Shown: piece by piece, positions 13,043-25,110 of the stretch | How the letters are laid out: each line of letters starts with the position of its first letter | How positions within the stretch are numbered: the stretch's first letter is position 1 | From: Budorcas taxicolor | Taxonomy: Eukaryota; Chordata; Mammalia; Artiodactyla; Bovidae | Length of the DNA stretch: 64,000 nucleotides | NCBI RefSeq assembly: GCF_023091745.1 | Contig: NC_068928.1 | Coordinates: forward strand, 11,922,001-11,986,000 | Direction: 5' to 3' | Translations under genes and position numbers: made by a program | The notes under the pieces: model-generated | Seen by the model: the letters and a program-made list of their open reading frames with translations, nothing else | Told to the model about the DNA's origin: nothing | The model's database searches: none

Positions 13043-13895
13043 TTCTGAAAGTTCCACTTTCCAACTAATCATGTCCTATGAGAATGCAAGCACTGTCACT
13101 TAACAGACATAAGAATGAGCCCATATAAATATTAAACATACTGAACAGAGAAAGGGCTATACAACATTATCTGTAAGATAGTAAAGAAAAGCCATATAGT
13201 CTAACACCACATTCCAGGAACCCCAATGACTGTGCTACACTCTACACCCCCTCGTGTTAAACAGTAACTTTGATGGACTCACATTCCCCATGTGCATACA
13301 AACAAGTTAGTCCTCATATCATTTTCAAGTATTACTCTAAATTTTTCATTAATTTAACTACTAAAGAGACCTATGGCACTACTGGCTCTCAAATTATTGT
13401 TCTGAAGGCAAATTCAAGCTGAAATATCCAGGTGAATTTTCTAATCTGAGATATATTCAACATGCAAATTTAAATTACAAGCTCAAGATTTTCATCAGAA
13501 AAAACTCTCTTGTTCAATTTCCACCAGATGTGGCAGAAGAGAGACTAGAATAGCACACACAGATTTCCAAATTTCCATAGAAAATAACGCTTGCTGACTT
13601 GTAATACATTATACAGGAGACTTAATCTCCTCCCCACTCCCACTCCCCAAAATTCACAGATTTATGGGAAAAGGGAACAAAGTACGGAAAGACTTAAGTA
13701 CTCTACTGACTTAGTACAAAAACTGGAAACTCAAACTGCGCATGTATATTGCACATGTAAACATATCCATCCTAATGAAAATACACATTGCTAGTTATTT
13801 TATATCTGGAATGAAACATTTATAGCTTAGTTATCAAGAAATAATACATAGATAAGACAGGACTAGGAAGTGGAGGATTACCATTTGGACTACAA
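13043..13895. other. Intron without recognisable features
   Basis: No repeat or exon recognised between the L1 tail and the next BovB piece. Confidence 0.5.
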
Positions 13896-14222
13896 GGAGA
13901 TCAAACCAGTCAATCCTAAAGGAAATCAACCCTGAATGTTCACTGCAAGGACTGATACTGATGCTGAAGTTCCATTACTTTGGCCACCTGATGCAAAGAG
14001 CCAGACCCTAATGCTGGGAGAAACTGAATGCAACAGGAGAAGAGGGCGGCAGAGAATCAGATGGTTAGACAGCATCACCAACTCAAAGGATACAAGTCTG
14101 AGCAAACTCTGGGAGATAGTGAAGGACAGGGGAGCCTGGGGTGTTGCAGTCCATTGGGTTACAGAGTTGACCATCATTCTTTTTGTGTGGGACACAACTT
14201 AGTGACTGAAAAACAACAACCA
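13896..14222 (+). mobile_element. BovB 3' end, plus strand
   Basis: Diverged BovB tail: blocks matching GGAAATCAACCCTGAATGTT, TTTGGCCACCTGATGCAAAG and GTGACTGAAAAACAACAACC are in order. A small non-matching stretch (CCATCATTCTTTTTGTGTGG) interrupts the tail. Confidence 0.88.
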
Positions 14223-14999
14223 CTGTAACTGGGTGGGGGGTGGAGGGGTGTCTTTTTCCAAATCTTTCCCATTTAATTCTTCAAACTTCACCTATAAGAT
14301 TTAAGGCTTAGGTCAAGGTGTCTAAATAAGCCAAGGCAGACCAAAGTGAATTAGAAAGAGGAACAAACCTTCCTCAAGGACTATATGCCAATGTCAGTTA
14401 TTCACTTAGCAAACTCTGATGGCAGATTTGGTCTACAAATTTCAACTCGAGATAATCAAATAAATGCTATTAAATGCTTCCATTTCTAAAGAAGAACAAT
14501 CATCTATGTTTCCTAAATGGAGCTCCTGTGAAGCACTGGCCTAGGGAACAGCAATGAATGAGGCTTAGAAAGCACATAATAGAACACCTGTTGGAAACTC
14601 ATACACTGTAAGGCTGACAGGTTATAATCCATACATACAAATATACCTCGGATGGCGAAATTCATGTAGGCACACTGGAAATGGCAGAACCAAGATAAGA
14701 AGATGGAGCTTCAGACTCCTAAGATGATATTCCTTCACTATATTCCCTAGCCTACTTCTCCAGAGTCAAGCCTAAGGTTCCTAATACCTAGCTCAAACTG
14801 TTCACAAAAAAAGGAATACATACAAACATGGTGGAGAGCGAAAGTAACAGGAAGCTGCTCAATTTAAGAAAACCAGTGAAACACAACAAATAGTATCAGG
14901 TTACTTCACTAAACATGTCAGCCAGTGAAGGGCAAGGAAGTAACTTCATTCCCAATTTCTATATTTTTTATTCCCATGAAATTACTAAGACCACTTTAA
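14223..14999. other. Intron without recognisable features
   Basis: Unique-looking intronic sequence with no recognised repeat. Confidence 0.5.
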
Positions 15000-15210
15000 A
15001 AAAAGTTTTATTTGTTTATTTATTTGGCTATGCCGGGTCTTAGTTGAGGCATCTGAGATCTTCGATCTCAGCTGCAGAACGCAGGATCTTCAGTTGTGGC
15101 TTGTGAACTCTTGGTTGCAGCATGTGGGATCTAGTTCCCTGACCAGGGATTCAACCTGGGCCCCTGACTGGGAACGTGGAGTCTTAGCCACAGGACTACC
15201 AGGGAAATCT
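15000..15210 (-). mobile_element. CHR-type SINE, minus strand
   Basis: Reverse complement of the cetartiodactyl tRNA-Glu-derived SINE, from the T-rich tail (TTTATTTATTTGGCTATGCC) to TTAGCCACAGGACTACCAGG. It retains the standard phrase CCCTGACCAGGGATTCAACC. Confidence 0.88.
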
Positions 15211-16313
15211 CTCTGACCACTTTTTGAAATATCCTGTTCCCCGCTTGTGCCCACAAAATGATGTATGTGTCAATAATTTTAGATTTAATGTATGCAAAAT
15301 TATGCATATTGATGAAAAACTGTCTACTTAGTAAATTTTTACATAGGAAGCCTTTAAAAAAACCCTTCATCACTTATTTGATCCATTAATTCAGTCAAAC
15401 ATCTATGAGCTATTGCTTTGAAAGTCCCTACTACAAAAAATTCACACTTGAAAACAAGGAGCAATCCCTTGGCACCCACTTTCACTTTTAATAGATGAGA
15501 ACTATGCTGATTTACACATGATAAAAACAATATGGAGGCCCTTCCAATCCTCTCGTCTTAGACTGGAAGAAACGGGTTTTGTTTGAATGAGCAGCTATTA
15601 AACCAAATGATTCCTAGCACATCTTTCGCCTTCATCAGCGTGTACCACAGTTGGGCTGAGCAACAGCTGTTGCCAAAATAGGCCTTATTTCCTCCCAGTG
15701 CTGCTTCAAGGTATAGAACATGAAGGTGTAAATACATCTGTCTTCTGCCATTTGCAGTTCTACTGGCCTTGCGAATGTCTGTGAGTAAGACAGATGGTCC
15801 CTGACACTGCACAGGCTTTCAGGGATGTATCTTTCCATAAATAAGGGGGCAGATGTGAAGCGTGGTAAGCACACGTCTATCCCCTGAAGGTTTGGGTTGA
15901 GATTTCCATCTAAATTTGGTTATTTAAATATAGGATCCTAAGCAATCCTTGGAAATCTCTATGCTAGAATGCATTTTTTAATGTTCATTTTATGCCATTA
16001 TGGCAAATATCTAGGACATGGAACATATATTTGTAACTAGATGTAATATCAGGTGTATTGGAACTTAATGCCTATAAATGAGTCAGCTCTGTGTTCTCTT
16101 TCTACATAATTAATGTCAAATACATCTGTAAGTTTTATTTTTAAATGCTAGAAAACACATTTCACTGAAGCAAAGTTAGAGTAAATTAGGATTTCCACAA
16201 TGACCTGGAAAATTAAAAGACTGTTTGCTCATCACTCTGGTGACCTTAATGTGCTAATCAAAATCCTCAGGACACAATAAAACTTGATGGAAATAATGCA
16301 AGTGAGCTAACTG
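15211..16313. other. Intron without recognisable features
   Basis: Overlapping minus-strand open frames at 15558-15874 show no acceptor/donor pair with BCAS3 phase, so I treat them as chance. Confidence 0.5.
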
Positions 16314-16327
16314 CAGCTTAAGAACTG

Positions 16328-16457
16328 CTGTTGCTGCTGCTAAGTCACTTCAGTTGTGTCTGACTCTGTGCGACCCCATAGAGAGCAGCCCACCAGGCTC
16401 CCCCGACCCTGGGATTCTCCAGGCAAGAGTACTGGAGTGGGGTGTCATTGCCTTCTC
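16328..16457 (-). mobile_element. Truncated BOV-A2 SINE with target-site duplication
   Basis: Short minus-strand SINE starting in the GCTGCTGCTAAGTCACTTC tail form. It is flanked by CAGCTTAAGAACTG at 16314-16327 and 16458-16471, a 14 bp direct duplication that marks its insertion edges. Confidence 0.88.
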
Positions 16458-16476
16458 CAGCTTAAGAACTGGTCAC

Positions 16477-16480
<4 letters not shown>

Positions 16481-16510
<30 letters not shown>
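16481..16510. repeat. Poly(A) tract
   Basis: An uninterrupted run of about 30 A residues shortly after the SINE. It is separate from that SINE, whose tail is on the other side. Confidence 0.9.
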
Positions 16511-16517
<7 letters not shown>

Positions 16518-16792
16518 TAAAAATGAAATTAATGTAAATCTTAAAATCTAATGGGAGAAATCTAATGATTCAAACCATTAGATGTGCTTTGGGATGTGCT
16601 TCAAATCTCAGCATATGTCAAAAATGGAAATTCAAGGAATACCTTACTCTCCCAAAACAAGTACTACTTTTGGTTAGTCAAAATACATGTATGTCAATGA
16701 AACTGCTAAGTATTAAGATAGTAAAACCACAAACTACACTCTGATAATTCTATGACCAAACAGTACTATAAGAATCATACAGACAAGCGCAG

Positions 16793-16866
16793 GGAAGCCT
16801 GGCACGCTGCAGTCCCTTGTGTCGGAAAGAGTCATACGCGACTTAAAAGACTGAACAACAACAAGG
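16793..16866 (+). mobile_element. Bov SINE/BovB tail fragment
   Basis: Only the terminal block (AGGGAAGCCTGGCACGCTGC to GACTGAACAACAACAAGG) is present. This tail is shared by BovB and its SINE partners, so the parent cannot be told. Confidence 0.75.
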
Positions 16867-17284
16867 GATTATAAGTAATGTCACAATAGCAATTTCTGAA
16901 TACAGTCAGCCAACTCTTCAGAAAATGGTTTAGGAGTGTTAGGTCTTATAATCTAGCAGTAACCTGCATGAATTATGAATACTATCATCAAAGTGTTTCT
17001 TGTCACTGTAATCTGTGTTAATAGGAAGAGAAAAAAGAATAGTAGGAGGGGAGGGGAGGGGAAAAAAAAGAGTGGATGGGGTAATTTCCGGAGCACCAAA
17101 GCTCTGCCACAAGTAAAGAATTCATTATAGGAAACAGACATGTGGAAGAAAAAAACTAATAAAATGAGTTTTTGGTGGATGTGTATGTATGTGAGTGCGT
17201 GTATATGGAGTGAGAAAAGATGAATCAGGCAAATTCATTAAACTGTTAACATTTGGAAAATCTGGGCATGCAGCAACTCCCTTT

Positions 17285-17440
17285 TTTATTAAAATAATTA
17301 ATTTATTTTAATTGGAGGATAATTTCTTTACAATATTGTGGTGGTTTTTGCCATACATCAACATGAATCACCCTCGGGTGCGTATGTGTTCCTCCAACCT
17401 GAATCCCCCTCCCACATCCCTCCCCAGGAATTCCTTTTAC
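17285..17440 (-). mobile_element. L1_BT 3' end, antisense
   Basis: Carries TAATTGGAGGATAATTTCTT, TGGTGGTTTTTGCCATACAT and CAACATGAATCACCCTCGGG, the complement of the ruminant L1 3' end. T-rich sequence at its left edge is the complement of the poly(A) tail. Confidence 0.88.
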
Positions 17441-17990
17441 TGGTCTAATAATATTTTTTTCCCCAGTAAGTCTAAATGAATCTCTATCAAAATTTTGGAA
17501 ATTAAAAGCCAAGTACTCATTATGGAACAAATATTAATTTTTCTCTCTAAACACTTTAACAAAGGACATGCTAAAAAGTTTTAAAATCTGGCAAAAATAA
17601 AAGGGTTTAAGAACTGAGATAAAAGCCCAGCAAAAAATATGATACATGGATCTTAAACTAATATTAATTTCAAAGCACACAATTAAAATTCCTATCACTT
17701 AATTCATTTATAAATAATTATTAAATTATCTAGGATACAAGAAACATAATACACATGCTCTAAAAAAATCTAGGAACTGTAATCAAGTTTTTAAAAAGAA
17801 AAGGAAACATAAAAGTTATGTAAGTTCATACAGTATGGTAGCTTAGGAAGAGACTAGATGATAAATAGTTCCCACCCATCTAAGGACAGACAGAAAGAAT
17901 AGCAAGAGGGAGAGTAAAAGAGGTGTGATGGAGTTTATCTTTTTATCATGGGAAGTTTCAAATACATGCAAAAGTAAGCTCACTTTCTAA

Positions 17991-18207
17991 GTGTGTATTA
18001 GTCACTCAGTCATAACCAACTCTATGAGACACAACAGACTATAGCCCACCAGGCTTCTCTGTCCATGGAGTTCTCCAGGCAAGAAGACTGGAGTGGATAG
18101 CCATTCCCTTCTCCAGGGGATCTTCCTGACCCAGGGATCAAACTTGGGTCTCCTGTACTGCAGGTGGATTCTTTACCATCTGAGCCACCAGGGAAGCCCC
18201 CAGAAAA
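17991..18207 (-). mobile_element. Bov-tA SINE with target-site duplication
   Basis: Full minus-strand SINE. The 12 bp CTCACTTTCTAA occurs at 17979-17990 and again at 18208-18219, giving exact insertion edges. Confidence 0.93.
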
Positions 18208-18219
18208 CTCACTTTCTAA

Positions 18220-19370
18220 TCCTCTCCACAAATAGTTTGAATTAAATTCTAACATCACACAATTTCAGGCATAGAACTTCAGTCACTATCTTAGAAATAA
18301 AATAAAAATCACAAGGAACAATTTTGAGTGTTCTTTCACTTATATTCAGGAAAGATAGACCAAAAAAGGTAGAATTATGTACTGATATCTGTGAATGAAA
18401 AAATACTAAGATTATGATTCAAGATTTAGTCTCATTTTTATTTGATTGTATATCCCAGAAATATATCATTATCCAAAGAAAAAAGCCAGCCACCTGTAAA
18501 TTTAAGTTTGTAACCTCTTTACTATTCATAGTGACTCTTATTTATTTTAAAATAAAGAAACTAGAAGAGGAAAGGGAAGTAAAAATTTTACTTAAGCTAC
18601 TACTGAAGGGTTAAAAAGCTGAAATCAATTTTTAAAAATATAGCCAAATGATTTGTATCACAAGATGTCAGATTTTGGAGCTAGGTTTGCTGTTTCCCAG
18701 CTTCTTTTTTTCCCCCCCTTAATACACCACAAACTCAGTTTCTACATTCAAAATAGGATCACTTTATAGGAAACACCACTCCACTAGACAAAGGGTTCAT
18801 TTCGGTGTCACAGTGAAATCTAGAGCTCAAAGGCCTGGTCCCTGAGAATGGGTAGTTCTTACAAAAGTATCTCACGTCAGCACTTTACCACCTAGCACAA
18901 CAATAATGACAGATTATTATATGTAAATGGTACCTCAATATAGATGTTCTTTCAAAGTATCAGAAGCATGGCTGTCATATTAAGTTCTCTCTCCTTAGTC
19001 AAAATTTGGGGGCCATTATAAATCCAAATCATGTCCACAAAATCAAGAAAATGAAACTTTGCTACTTTCAGACAAAGCCACAAGGCAGGAACTACAAGAC
19101 TGAGTAGATGGATCTGGTTTTCATTAGCCAATACTAGTTCTCACAACTTGTCACTGCTTGGTTTTTTCCTATGAATGTGTGTGTACATGCCTGTGCATGA
19201 ACGTGTTTGCGCATGTTCTATACTTTGTACTTAATCAGCTGACATTAAGTCTCATGTGGGCTGGGAATGAAGAAAATAATCAAAACCACCCAAAGAAAGA
19301 GTATGCTTTATTTTTATGTATTTAATCCTCTAAAATAGCTATTTAAAAAGTATCAAGCCTGAGGCCTTAC
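18220..19370. other. Intron next to BCAS3 exon, no repeat recognised
   Basis: The 1.1 kb downstream of the exon at 19371-19521 has no recognisable mobile element. Confidence 0.5.
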
Positions 19371-19521
19371 CCTGTTCGTTTGGTGATGGTACCAAGTGTC
19401 ATTGGCTGCTTGATTTGGGCGAGAGGCATCAACACCATCAGGCTGGGGAGAGGAGAGAGTCGAGGGTTGCCAGGGTTGTTGTTGGCAAAATTATTGTAGG
19501 AGTCTTGGCTGTTGAGCTTCC
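19371..19521 (-). CDS. BCAS3: BCAS3 coding exon (third of three in window)
   Basis: The 151 nt exon encodes KLNSQDSYNNFANNNPGNPR, then LSPLPSLM, MPLAQIKQP and TLGTITKRT. This matches the BCAS3 segment just after the propeller, entering the C-terminal BCAS3 domain. The acceptor is CTCTTCATAG at 19522 behind a long pyrimidine tract. The exon begins GG, which completes a glycine codon begun by the final G of the exon at 45655, so the constitutive join is in frame. It ends ACAGG|GTAAGG at 19371 in phase 2. Two conservative differences from the human sequence as I remember it (Ala for Thr in NNFANNN, Leu for Val in LMVLMP) fit an orthologue under constraint. The next exon lies beyond position 1. 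Confidence 0.96.
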
Positions 19522-20568
19522 CTATGAAGAGAAAAAAGAAAAGAAAAGCATCACCAAGAGAAGTTTCCTTCTCTGACAGGATTTGCACTGGCTCCACTAA
19601 TCTTCTAAGAAAATTATCAAGGGCAGACATGATTCTAAAAGAATCATGACTATATGGAAGGGGAGGAAAAAAACAAAGGACTCTGGTAATACCAAACATG
19701 ACTTGACTATGAACAGAGACTCTAGTCTTTGAGGATGGAGGCTTGGAGGATACAGAATTGGGTAGACGTTAAATGGTTATACAAATAATTGGCATAAAAC
19801 TGAATTTTATGGTGTTACAAAGAAATATAGGATAGTAAGAGAGAAAAAAAAAAAAAAGAAAAGGTTTAAATTAGTCTAAAGTAAGCAGGGAACATTTCCT
19901 TAAACAAGCTTGGGAGTCGGAGCGGAAGAATATTCCAGCCATGGCAACCTATAAAGCCTCCAGAGGGCAGAAGAAACATGAGGCATAAGGATGTATATCC
20001 ACAGAGAATAGCATGAGAGGCACAGGATGAAACTGACCAAAATCAACAGGCAAAAACACTGTCTTCCTCCCAAAATGTACCACTACCCACCATAAAATTA
20101 AAAATCATGAATCAATCTTTTATTTTATGACCGCATTAATACAAAAAATAAAAAGAATAAGAATTATGTCTCACTAACAACCAGGAAAAACAAACTGGAA
20201 TAAAATCTGATCTGCATAGAGAGAAATTACTCCCATCTCACCAATAAGCAAAATTCTTCTTAGGTACTTACCTTTTCTCCCATTCCATGGCTCTGCATTT
20301 TCCAGAATGTCCTATAAATGAAGTATGTACCGTACTGAGTCTTACCTCTTTCACTTGCCAGTAAGCATCTGAGATTCAACCACTCTACATTTTCCTACAG
20401 GTATCAATTCCTTCCTTTTTATTCCCCAAAATAATCTCACTGTATGGAAGTACTACAGTTTGTTGATCCAGTCATTGGCAAAAAGACATTTGTTTCCAGC
20501 TTTGGTTATTACAAATAAAGCTGCCATAAACATTCCTGCACAAGCTTTTCTATGAATGTAAGTTTTTT

Positions 20569-22412
20569 GACATTCAAAGGAGAAAAGGAAAGATATACCC
20601 ATTTGAATGCAGAGTTTCAAAGAATAGCAAGGAGAGATAAGAAAGCCTTCCTCAGCGATCAATGCAAAGAAATAGAGGAAAATAATAGAATGGGTAAGAC
20701 TAGAGATCTCTTCAAGAAAATTAGAGATACCAAGAAAACATTTCATGCAACGATGGGCACAGTAAACGACAGAAATGGTATAGACCTAACAGAAGAAGAA
20801 CATATTAAGAAGAGGTGGCAAGAAAACACAGAAGAACTGTACAAAGAAGATCTTCAAGACCCAGATAATCACCTAGAGCCAGACATCCTGGAATGTGAAG
20901 TCAAGTGGGCCTTAGGTGGCAGCACAAAGAACAAAGCTAGTGGAAGTGATGGAATTCCAGTTGAGCTATTTCAAATTCTGAAAGATGATGCTGTGAAAGT
21001 GCTGCACTCAATACGCCAGCAAATTTGGAAAACTCAGCAGTGGCCACGGGACTAGAAAAGGTCAGTTTTCATTCCAATCCCAAAGAAAGGCAATGCCAAA
21101 GAATGCTCAAACTACCGCACAATTGCACTCATCTCACACGCTAGTAAAGTAATGCTCAAAATTCTCCAAGCCAGGCTTCAACAATACGTGAACTGTGAAC
21201 TTCCAGGCATTCAAGCTGGATTTAGAAAAGGCAGAGGAACCAGAGATCAAATTGCCAACATCTGCTAGATCATCGAAGAAGAAAAAGAGTTCCAGAAAAA
21301 CATCTATTTCTGCTTTATTTCTGCCAAAGCCTTTGACTGTATGGATCACAATAAACTGTGGAAAATTCTGAAAGAGATGGGAATACCAGACCACCTGACC
21401 TGCCTCTTGAGAAGTCTGTATGCAGATCAGGAAGCAACAGTTAGACCTGGACATGGAACAACAGACTGGTTCCAAATAGGAAAAAGAGTACGTAAAGGCT
21501 GTATATTGCCACCCTGCTTATTTAACTTACATGTAGAGCATATCATGAGAAACGCTGGGCTGGATGAAGCACAAGCTGGAATCAAGATTGCTGGGAGAAA
21601 TATCAACAACCTCAGATATGCAGATGACACCACCCTTACAGCAGAAAGGGAAGAAGAACTAAAGAGCCTCTTGATGAAAGTGAAAGAGGAGAGTGAAAAA
21701 GTTGGCTTAAAGCTCAACATTCAGAAAACAAAGATCATGGCATCCGGTCTCATCACATCATGGCATCCGGTCTCATCACTTCATGGCAAATAGATGGAGA
21801 AACAGTGGAAACAGTGTCAGACTTTATTTTGGGGGGCTCCAAAATCACTGCAGATGGTGACTGCAGCCATGAAATAAAAAGACGTTTGGTCCTTGGAAGA
21901 AAAGTTATGTCCAACCTAGACAGCATATTAAAAAGCAGAGACATTACTTTACCAACAAGGGTCTGTCTAATCAAGGCTATGGTTTTTCCAATAGTCATGG
22001 ATGGATGTGAGAGTTGGGACTATAAAGAAAGCTGAGCACTGAAGAATTGATGCTTTTGAACTGTGGTGTTGGAGAAGGCTCTTGAGAGTCCCTTGAACTG
22101 CAAGATCAAACCAATCAATACTAAAGGAAATCAGTCCTGAACGTTCATTGGAAGGACTGATGTTGTAGCTGAAACTCCAATCCTTTGGCCACCTGATGCA
22201 AAGAGCAGACTCGTTTGAAAAGACCCTGATGCTGGGAAAGACTGAAGGTGAGAGGAGAAGGGGATGACAGAGGATGAGATGATTCAGTGGCATCCCCAAC
22301 TCAGTGGACATGAGTTTGAGTAAACTCCGGGAGTTGGTGATGGACAGGGAGGCCTGGCATGCTGCAGTCCATGGCATTGCGAAGAGTCGGACACGACTGA
22401 GCGACTGAACTG
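20569..22412 (+). mobile_element. BovB (RTE) LINE, 1.84 kb, plus strand
   Basis: A 5'-truncated BovB inserted in an older L1. The target duplication AAGTTTTTT occurs at 20560-20568 and 22413-22421. Translated segments show the reverse-transcriptase part of RTE elements: NAEFQRIARRDKKAFLSDQC, the finger/palm run FDCMDHNKLWKILKEMG-type sequence, PGHGTTDWFQIGKRVRKGC, and the catalytic-box region NNLRYADDTTL (YADD). An in-frame TAG near 21053, another stop near 21266 and a 23 bp duplication near 21734-21779 break the frame, so it cannot make active protein. The tail ends in CTGAGCGACTGAACTG. Confidence 0.96.
21734..21779 (+). repeat. 23 bp tandem duplication inside BovB
   Basis: ATCATGGCATCCGGTCTCAT plus CAC appears twice in a row (21734-21756, 21757-21779). 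The unit is not a multiple of three, so it shifts the reverse-transcriptase frame. The two units are identical, suggesting the duplication is younger than the element. Confidence 0.93.
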
Positions 22413-22648
22413 AAGTTTTTTAAAATATATATCTAGGAATGGAGTTGCTGATGATAGTATATGAATGTTTGCAAGGAGATAATAATTATATGTTTAAGGT
22501 TATGAGAAAATGCGAAACACTTTGACAAAGGAAATGATCCATTCACATTCCCACCAGCAAAATATGACACTTCGAGTTCTTCTGTATCCACAACAGAATT
22601 TGGTGTTGTCACTCAAAATTTTGATTTCAGCCATTCTGGGCAAATACG

Positions 22649-22924
22649 CGGCTGCTGCTGCTAAGTTGCTTCAGTCAGGTTCGACTCTGTGCGACCCCAT
22701 AGACGGCAGCCCACCAGGCTCCTCTGTCCCTGGGATTCTCCAGGCAAGAATACTGGAGTGGGTTGCCATTTCCTTCTCCAATGCATGAAAGTGAAAAGTG
22801 AAAGTGAAGGCACTCAGTCGTGTCTGACTCTTCGAGACCCTATGGACTATAGCCTATCAGACTCCTCCGTCCATGGGATTTTCTAGGCAAGAGTACTGGA
22901 GTGGGTTGCCATTGCCTTCTCCAG
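22649..22924 (-). mobile_element. Tandem BOV-A2 SINE units, minus strand
   Basis: Two partial SINE units in a row (first ending near 22785, second starting with GTGAAAGTGAAGGCACTCAG), each stopping at the CCTTCTCCA block. They are flanked by near-matching CAAATACG/CAAATATG, probably a worn target duplication in the L1. Confidence 0.85.
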
Positions 22925-23042
22925 GACAAATATGGGCCAAACAGGTTGCTGTAGTTGTGGTTCATGAACTTATCTGTCATCCATTTATTTTCTTTGTTAA
23001 AATACCTATGTAAAGCTTTTGCCAATTTTAAAAACTGGGTTA

Positions 23043-24545
23043 ATATTTTTGCTGAAATGTAATTCACACACCATAAGATTGATCCTTTTGAAGTATACAG
23101 TTCTATGGTGTTTGGTATATTCTACAGAATGATACTAGGATCGCTATTTAATCTAAGAACATTTTCATCACCCAAAAAGAAAGTCCATACCCTTAGCAGT
23201 CACTCTTCTTTTCCCTACCCATCAGCTTTTGATACAGGAATCTGTCCAGTTTCTATAGATTTGTCTATTCTGGATAATTCATATAAATGGAACCATACAA
23301 GGTGGCCTTTTGTGAGTGCTTTTTCCAATTATGTTTTCAATGCTTATTCATGTTGTACCATGTGTCAACAGTGCATTCCTTTTAATGGCTGAATAATATT
23401 GTACTGTATGGATATACCACGTTTATACCAGCTGATGAATATTTGGGTTGTTTTAACAGGCTACTATGAATAACGCTTCTATGAACATTAGTACATAGGT
23501 ATTTTTGTGGACTTGGGCTTTCAATTTTCTAGGGTACATATGACTAAGAGTGGAACAGTTAGGTCTATATTTACTCTTTTGAGGAACTGATAAACTATGG
23601 CTACACCAGTGTACGAGGGCCCCAAATTTTCCACATCCTCAACACCTCTTGTTGTGGTCTATCATTTTTATTTTATCCATGCTAGTGGGTGTGAAGAGGT
23701 ATCTAATTGTAGTTTTGATCTGCGTTTTTTAAATATCTTTTTCATGTGCATTTTAGTTAATTTATATAGCTTCTTGGAGAAATGTCTACTCAAAACATTT
23801 GCCCAAAATTGAGTTGTCTTTTTATTGTTCAGTCATAAATTCAGTCATAAATAACAGTTAAGCTCAGAAGGTAAATCCCTTAGCAAAAACATGGTTTATA
23901 AATATTTTCTCCCCTTCCTATGTCATCTTTTCACTTTCTTCATGGTATGCTTTGAAACATACAAGTTTTTAACTTTGATGAAGTCTAATTCATCTGTATT
24001 TTCTTTAGTTGCTTATGCTTTTGTTGTCATACCAAAAAAAACAGTGCCCAGGCCAAATATACAAAGATTTATAGCTATGTTTTCCGCAAAGAGTTTTATT
24101 ATTTTTAGTTCTAACATTTAGGTCTCTAATTTTGAATTAATTTTTATAAATCATGTGAGGAAGGGGTTCAACTTCAGTTCTTTCGAATGCTGAATATCCA
24201 CTTGTTCCAGCATCACTTATTGAAAAGATATTCTCTCCTAACCCAGAGGATTATCCTGCACCCCTGCTGAAAATCAAATGACTGTAAAAATGTAAGAAAT
24301 TATTTATGGATCTTATTCTCAAATTTTAAAAGTTCTTTATATATTCTGGATATAAACCTTTTATTAGATATGATTTTCAAATATTTTCTTACCCTGTTCT
24401 GACTTGTCTTTTTGTTCTCTTACAGATCTTTTAACAAGCGGAATTTTTTCTTAATAAATTCCACTTCATGAATTTGTTTTGTACATTCTTATTATAAAAA
24501 TTCAATCTAAAAACATTTTAATTTTTATATTTTACTCTTACAAAA
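23043..24545 (-). mobile_element. Second old L1, antisense
   Basis: Begins with the complement of an L1 3' UTR (TGTAATTCACACACCATAAG, ACATTTTCATCACCCAAAAA) and runs through typical complement-L1 phrases such as AGTTCTTTATATATTCTGGA and TTGTTCCAGCATCACTTATT. It directly follows the first L1 and is a separate, diverged copy or segment. Confidence 0.8.
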
Positions 24546-24552
24546 ATATAAT

Positions 24553-24862
24553 GAGACTTCCCTGGAGGCTCAGTGGAAAGAATCTGCCTGCCAATGCAGG
24601 ACACACAGGTTCGATCCCTGATCCAAGAAGATCACACACACCACAGAGCAATTAAGCCCCACGTGTCACAACTATGGACCCTGCGCTCTGAAGCCCATGG
24701 CGCAGCTACTGATGCCTGCGTGCGCTAGAGCCTGCGCTGCTCAGGAAGAGGAGCCACTGCAGTGAGAAGCCCACGCGCTGCAGCTAGAGCAGCCCCCACT
24801 CACCACAGCCAGAGAAAAGCCCGTGCAGCAGCAAAGACCACCACAGCCAAAAGTGGCGACTT
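24553..24862 (+). mobile_element. CHR-type SINE (long form)
   Basis: Plus-strand copy: ACTTCCCTGGAGGCTCAGTG head, CACAGGTTCGATCCCTGATC B-box-like block, then GC-rich body repeats (CTACTGATGCCTGCGTGCGC, CAGTGAGAAGCCCACGCGCT) and a worn tail. It lies only about 250 bp from the candidate cassette exon, on its downstream side. Confidence 0.85.
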
Positions 24863-25110
24863 ACAGAAATAACATATGTCTTCATGGTTCACAGTATTTA
24901 TATGATATAGCTAACTTTATTGTAAGGTAGAAAATATGATTTTTTAAAACAGAATAATGAAATGAAACAAATGAAAGGAAATAAAAACAAAATCTCTGAA
25001 GTTTAACTGACATTTACTACAACCTTACAAATATGCATTTCGATTTTGTTTGTTTGTTTCTTTAACCAGCGTCCTCAAAATAGTACCAGCAATGTCTATT
25101 ACTTACATAC

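Larger units (their letters stand above)
1..19370 (-). other. BCAS3: BCAS3 intron, partial (downstream side)
   Basis: Intron following the third exon; it begins with GTAAGG at 19370 and runs off the window at position 1. It holds two BovB pieces near the far end, a MIR, a Tigger/MER2-like element and several SINEs and L1 ends. Confidence 0.9.
20290..23042 (-). mobile_element. Old L1, antisense on the plus strand, split by BovB and SINEs
   Basis: Plus-strand text reads as the complement of L1 3' sequence, for example CAGCTTTGGTTATTACAAAT with AAAGCTGCCATAAACATTCC before the BovB, and ACATTCCCACCAGCAAAATA and TTTGATTTCAGCCATTCTGG after it. The L1 text resumes cleanly at 22422 after the BovB and near 22925 after the SINE pair, so it predates both. 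Confidence 0.85.

Noticed and set aside
15558..15874. Two overlapping minus-strand frames as a BCAS3 exon
   Set aside because: No acceptor/donor pair keeps the phase 2 frame expected after the exon at 19371, and the peptides match nothing in BCAS3.
20272..20311. A 40 nt minus-strand stretch with TTTATAG acceptor and a perfect GTAAGT donor, resembling a small exon
   Set aside because: Its length is not a multiple of three, its acceptor side overlaps antisense L1 sequence and the pyrimidine tract is poor. Probably a chance pseudo-exon.
20552..21793. Long plus-strand open frames (167 and 150 codons) as possible host genes
   Set aside because: They are pieces of the BovB reverse transcriptase, interrupted by stops and a duplication.
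24553..24862. tRNA-like A/B-box sequences in the many SINEs as real tRNA genes
   Set aside because: They are heads of Bov-tA and CHR SINEs without a complete cloverleaf or mature tRNA end.
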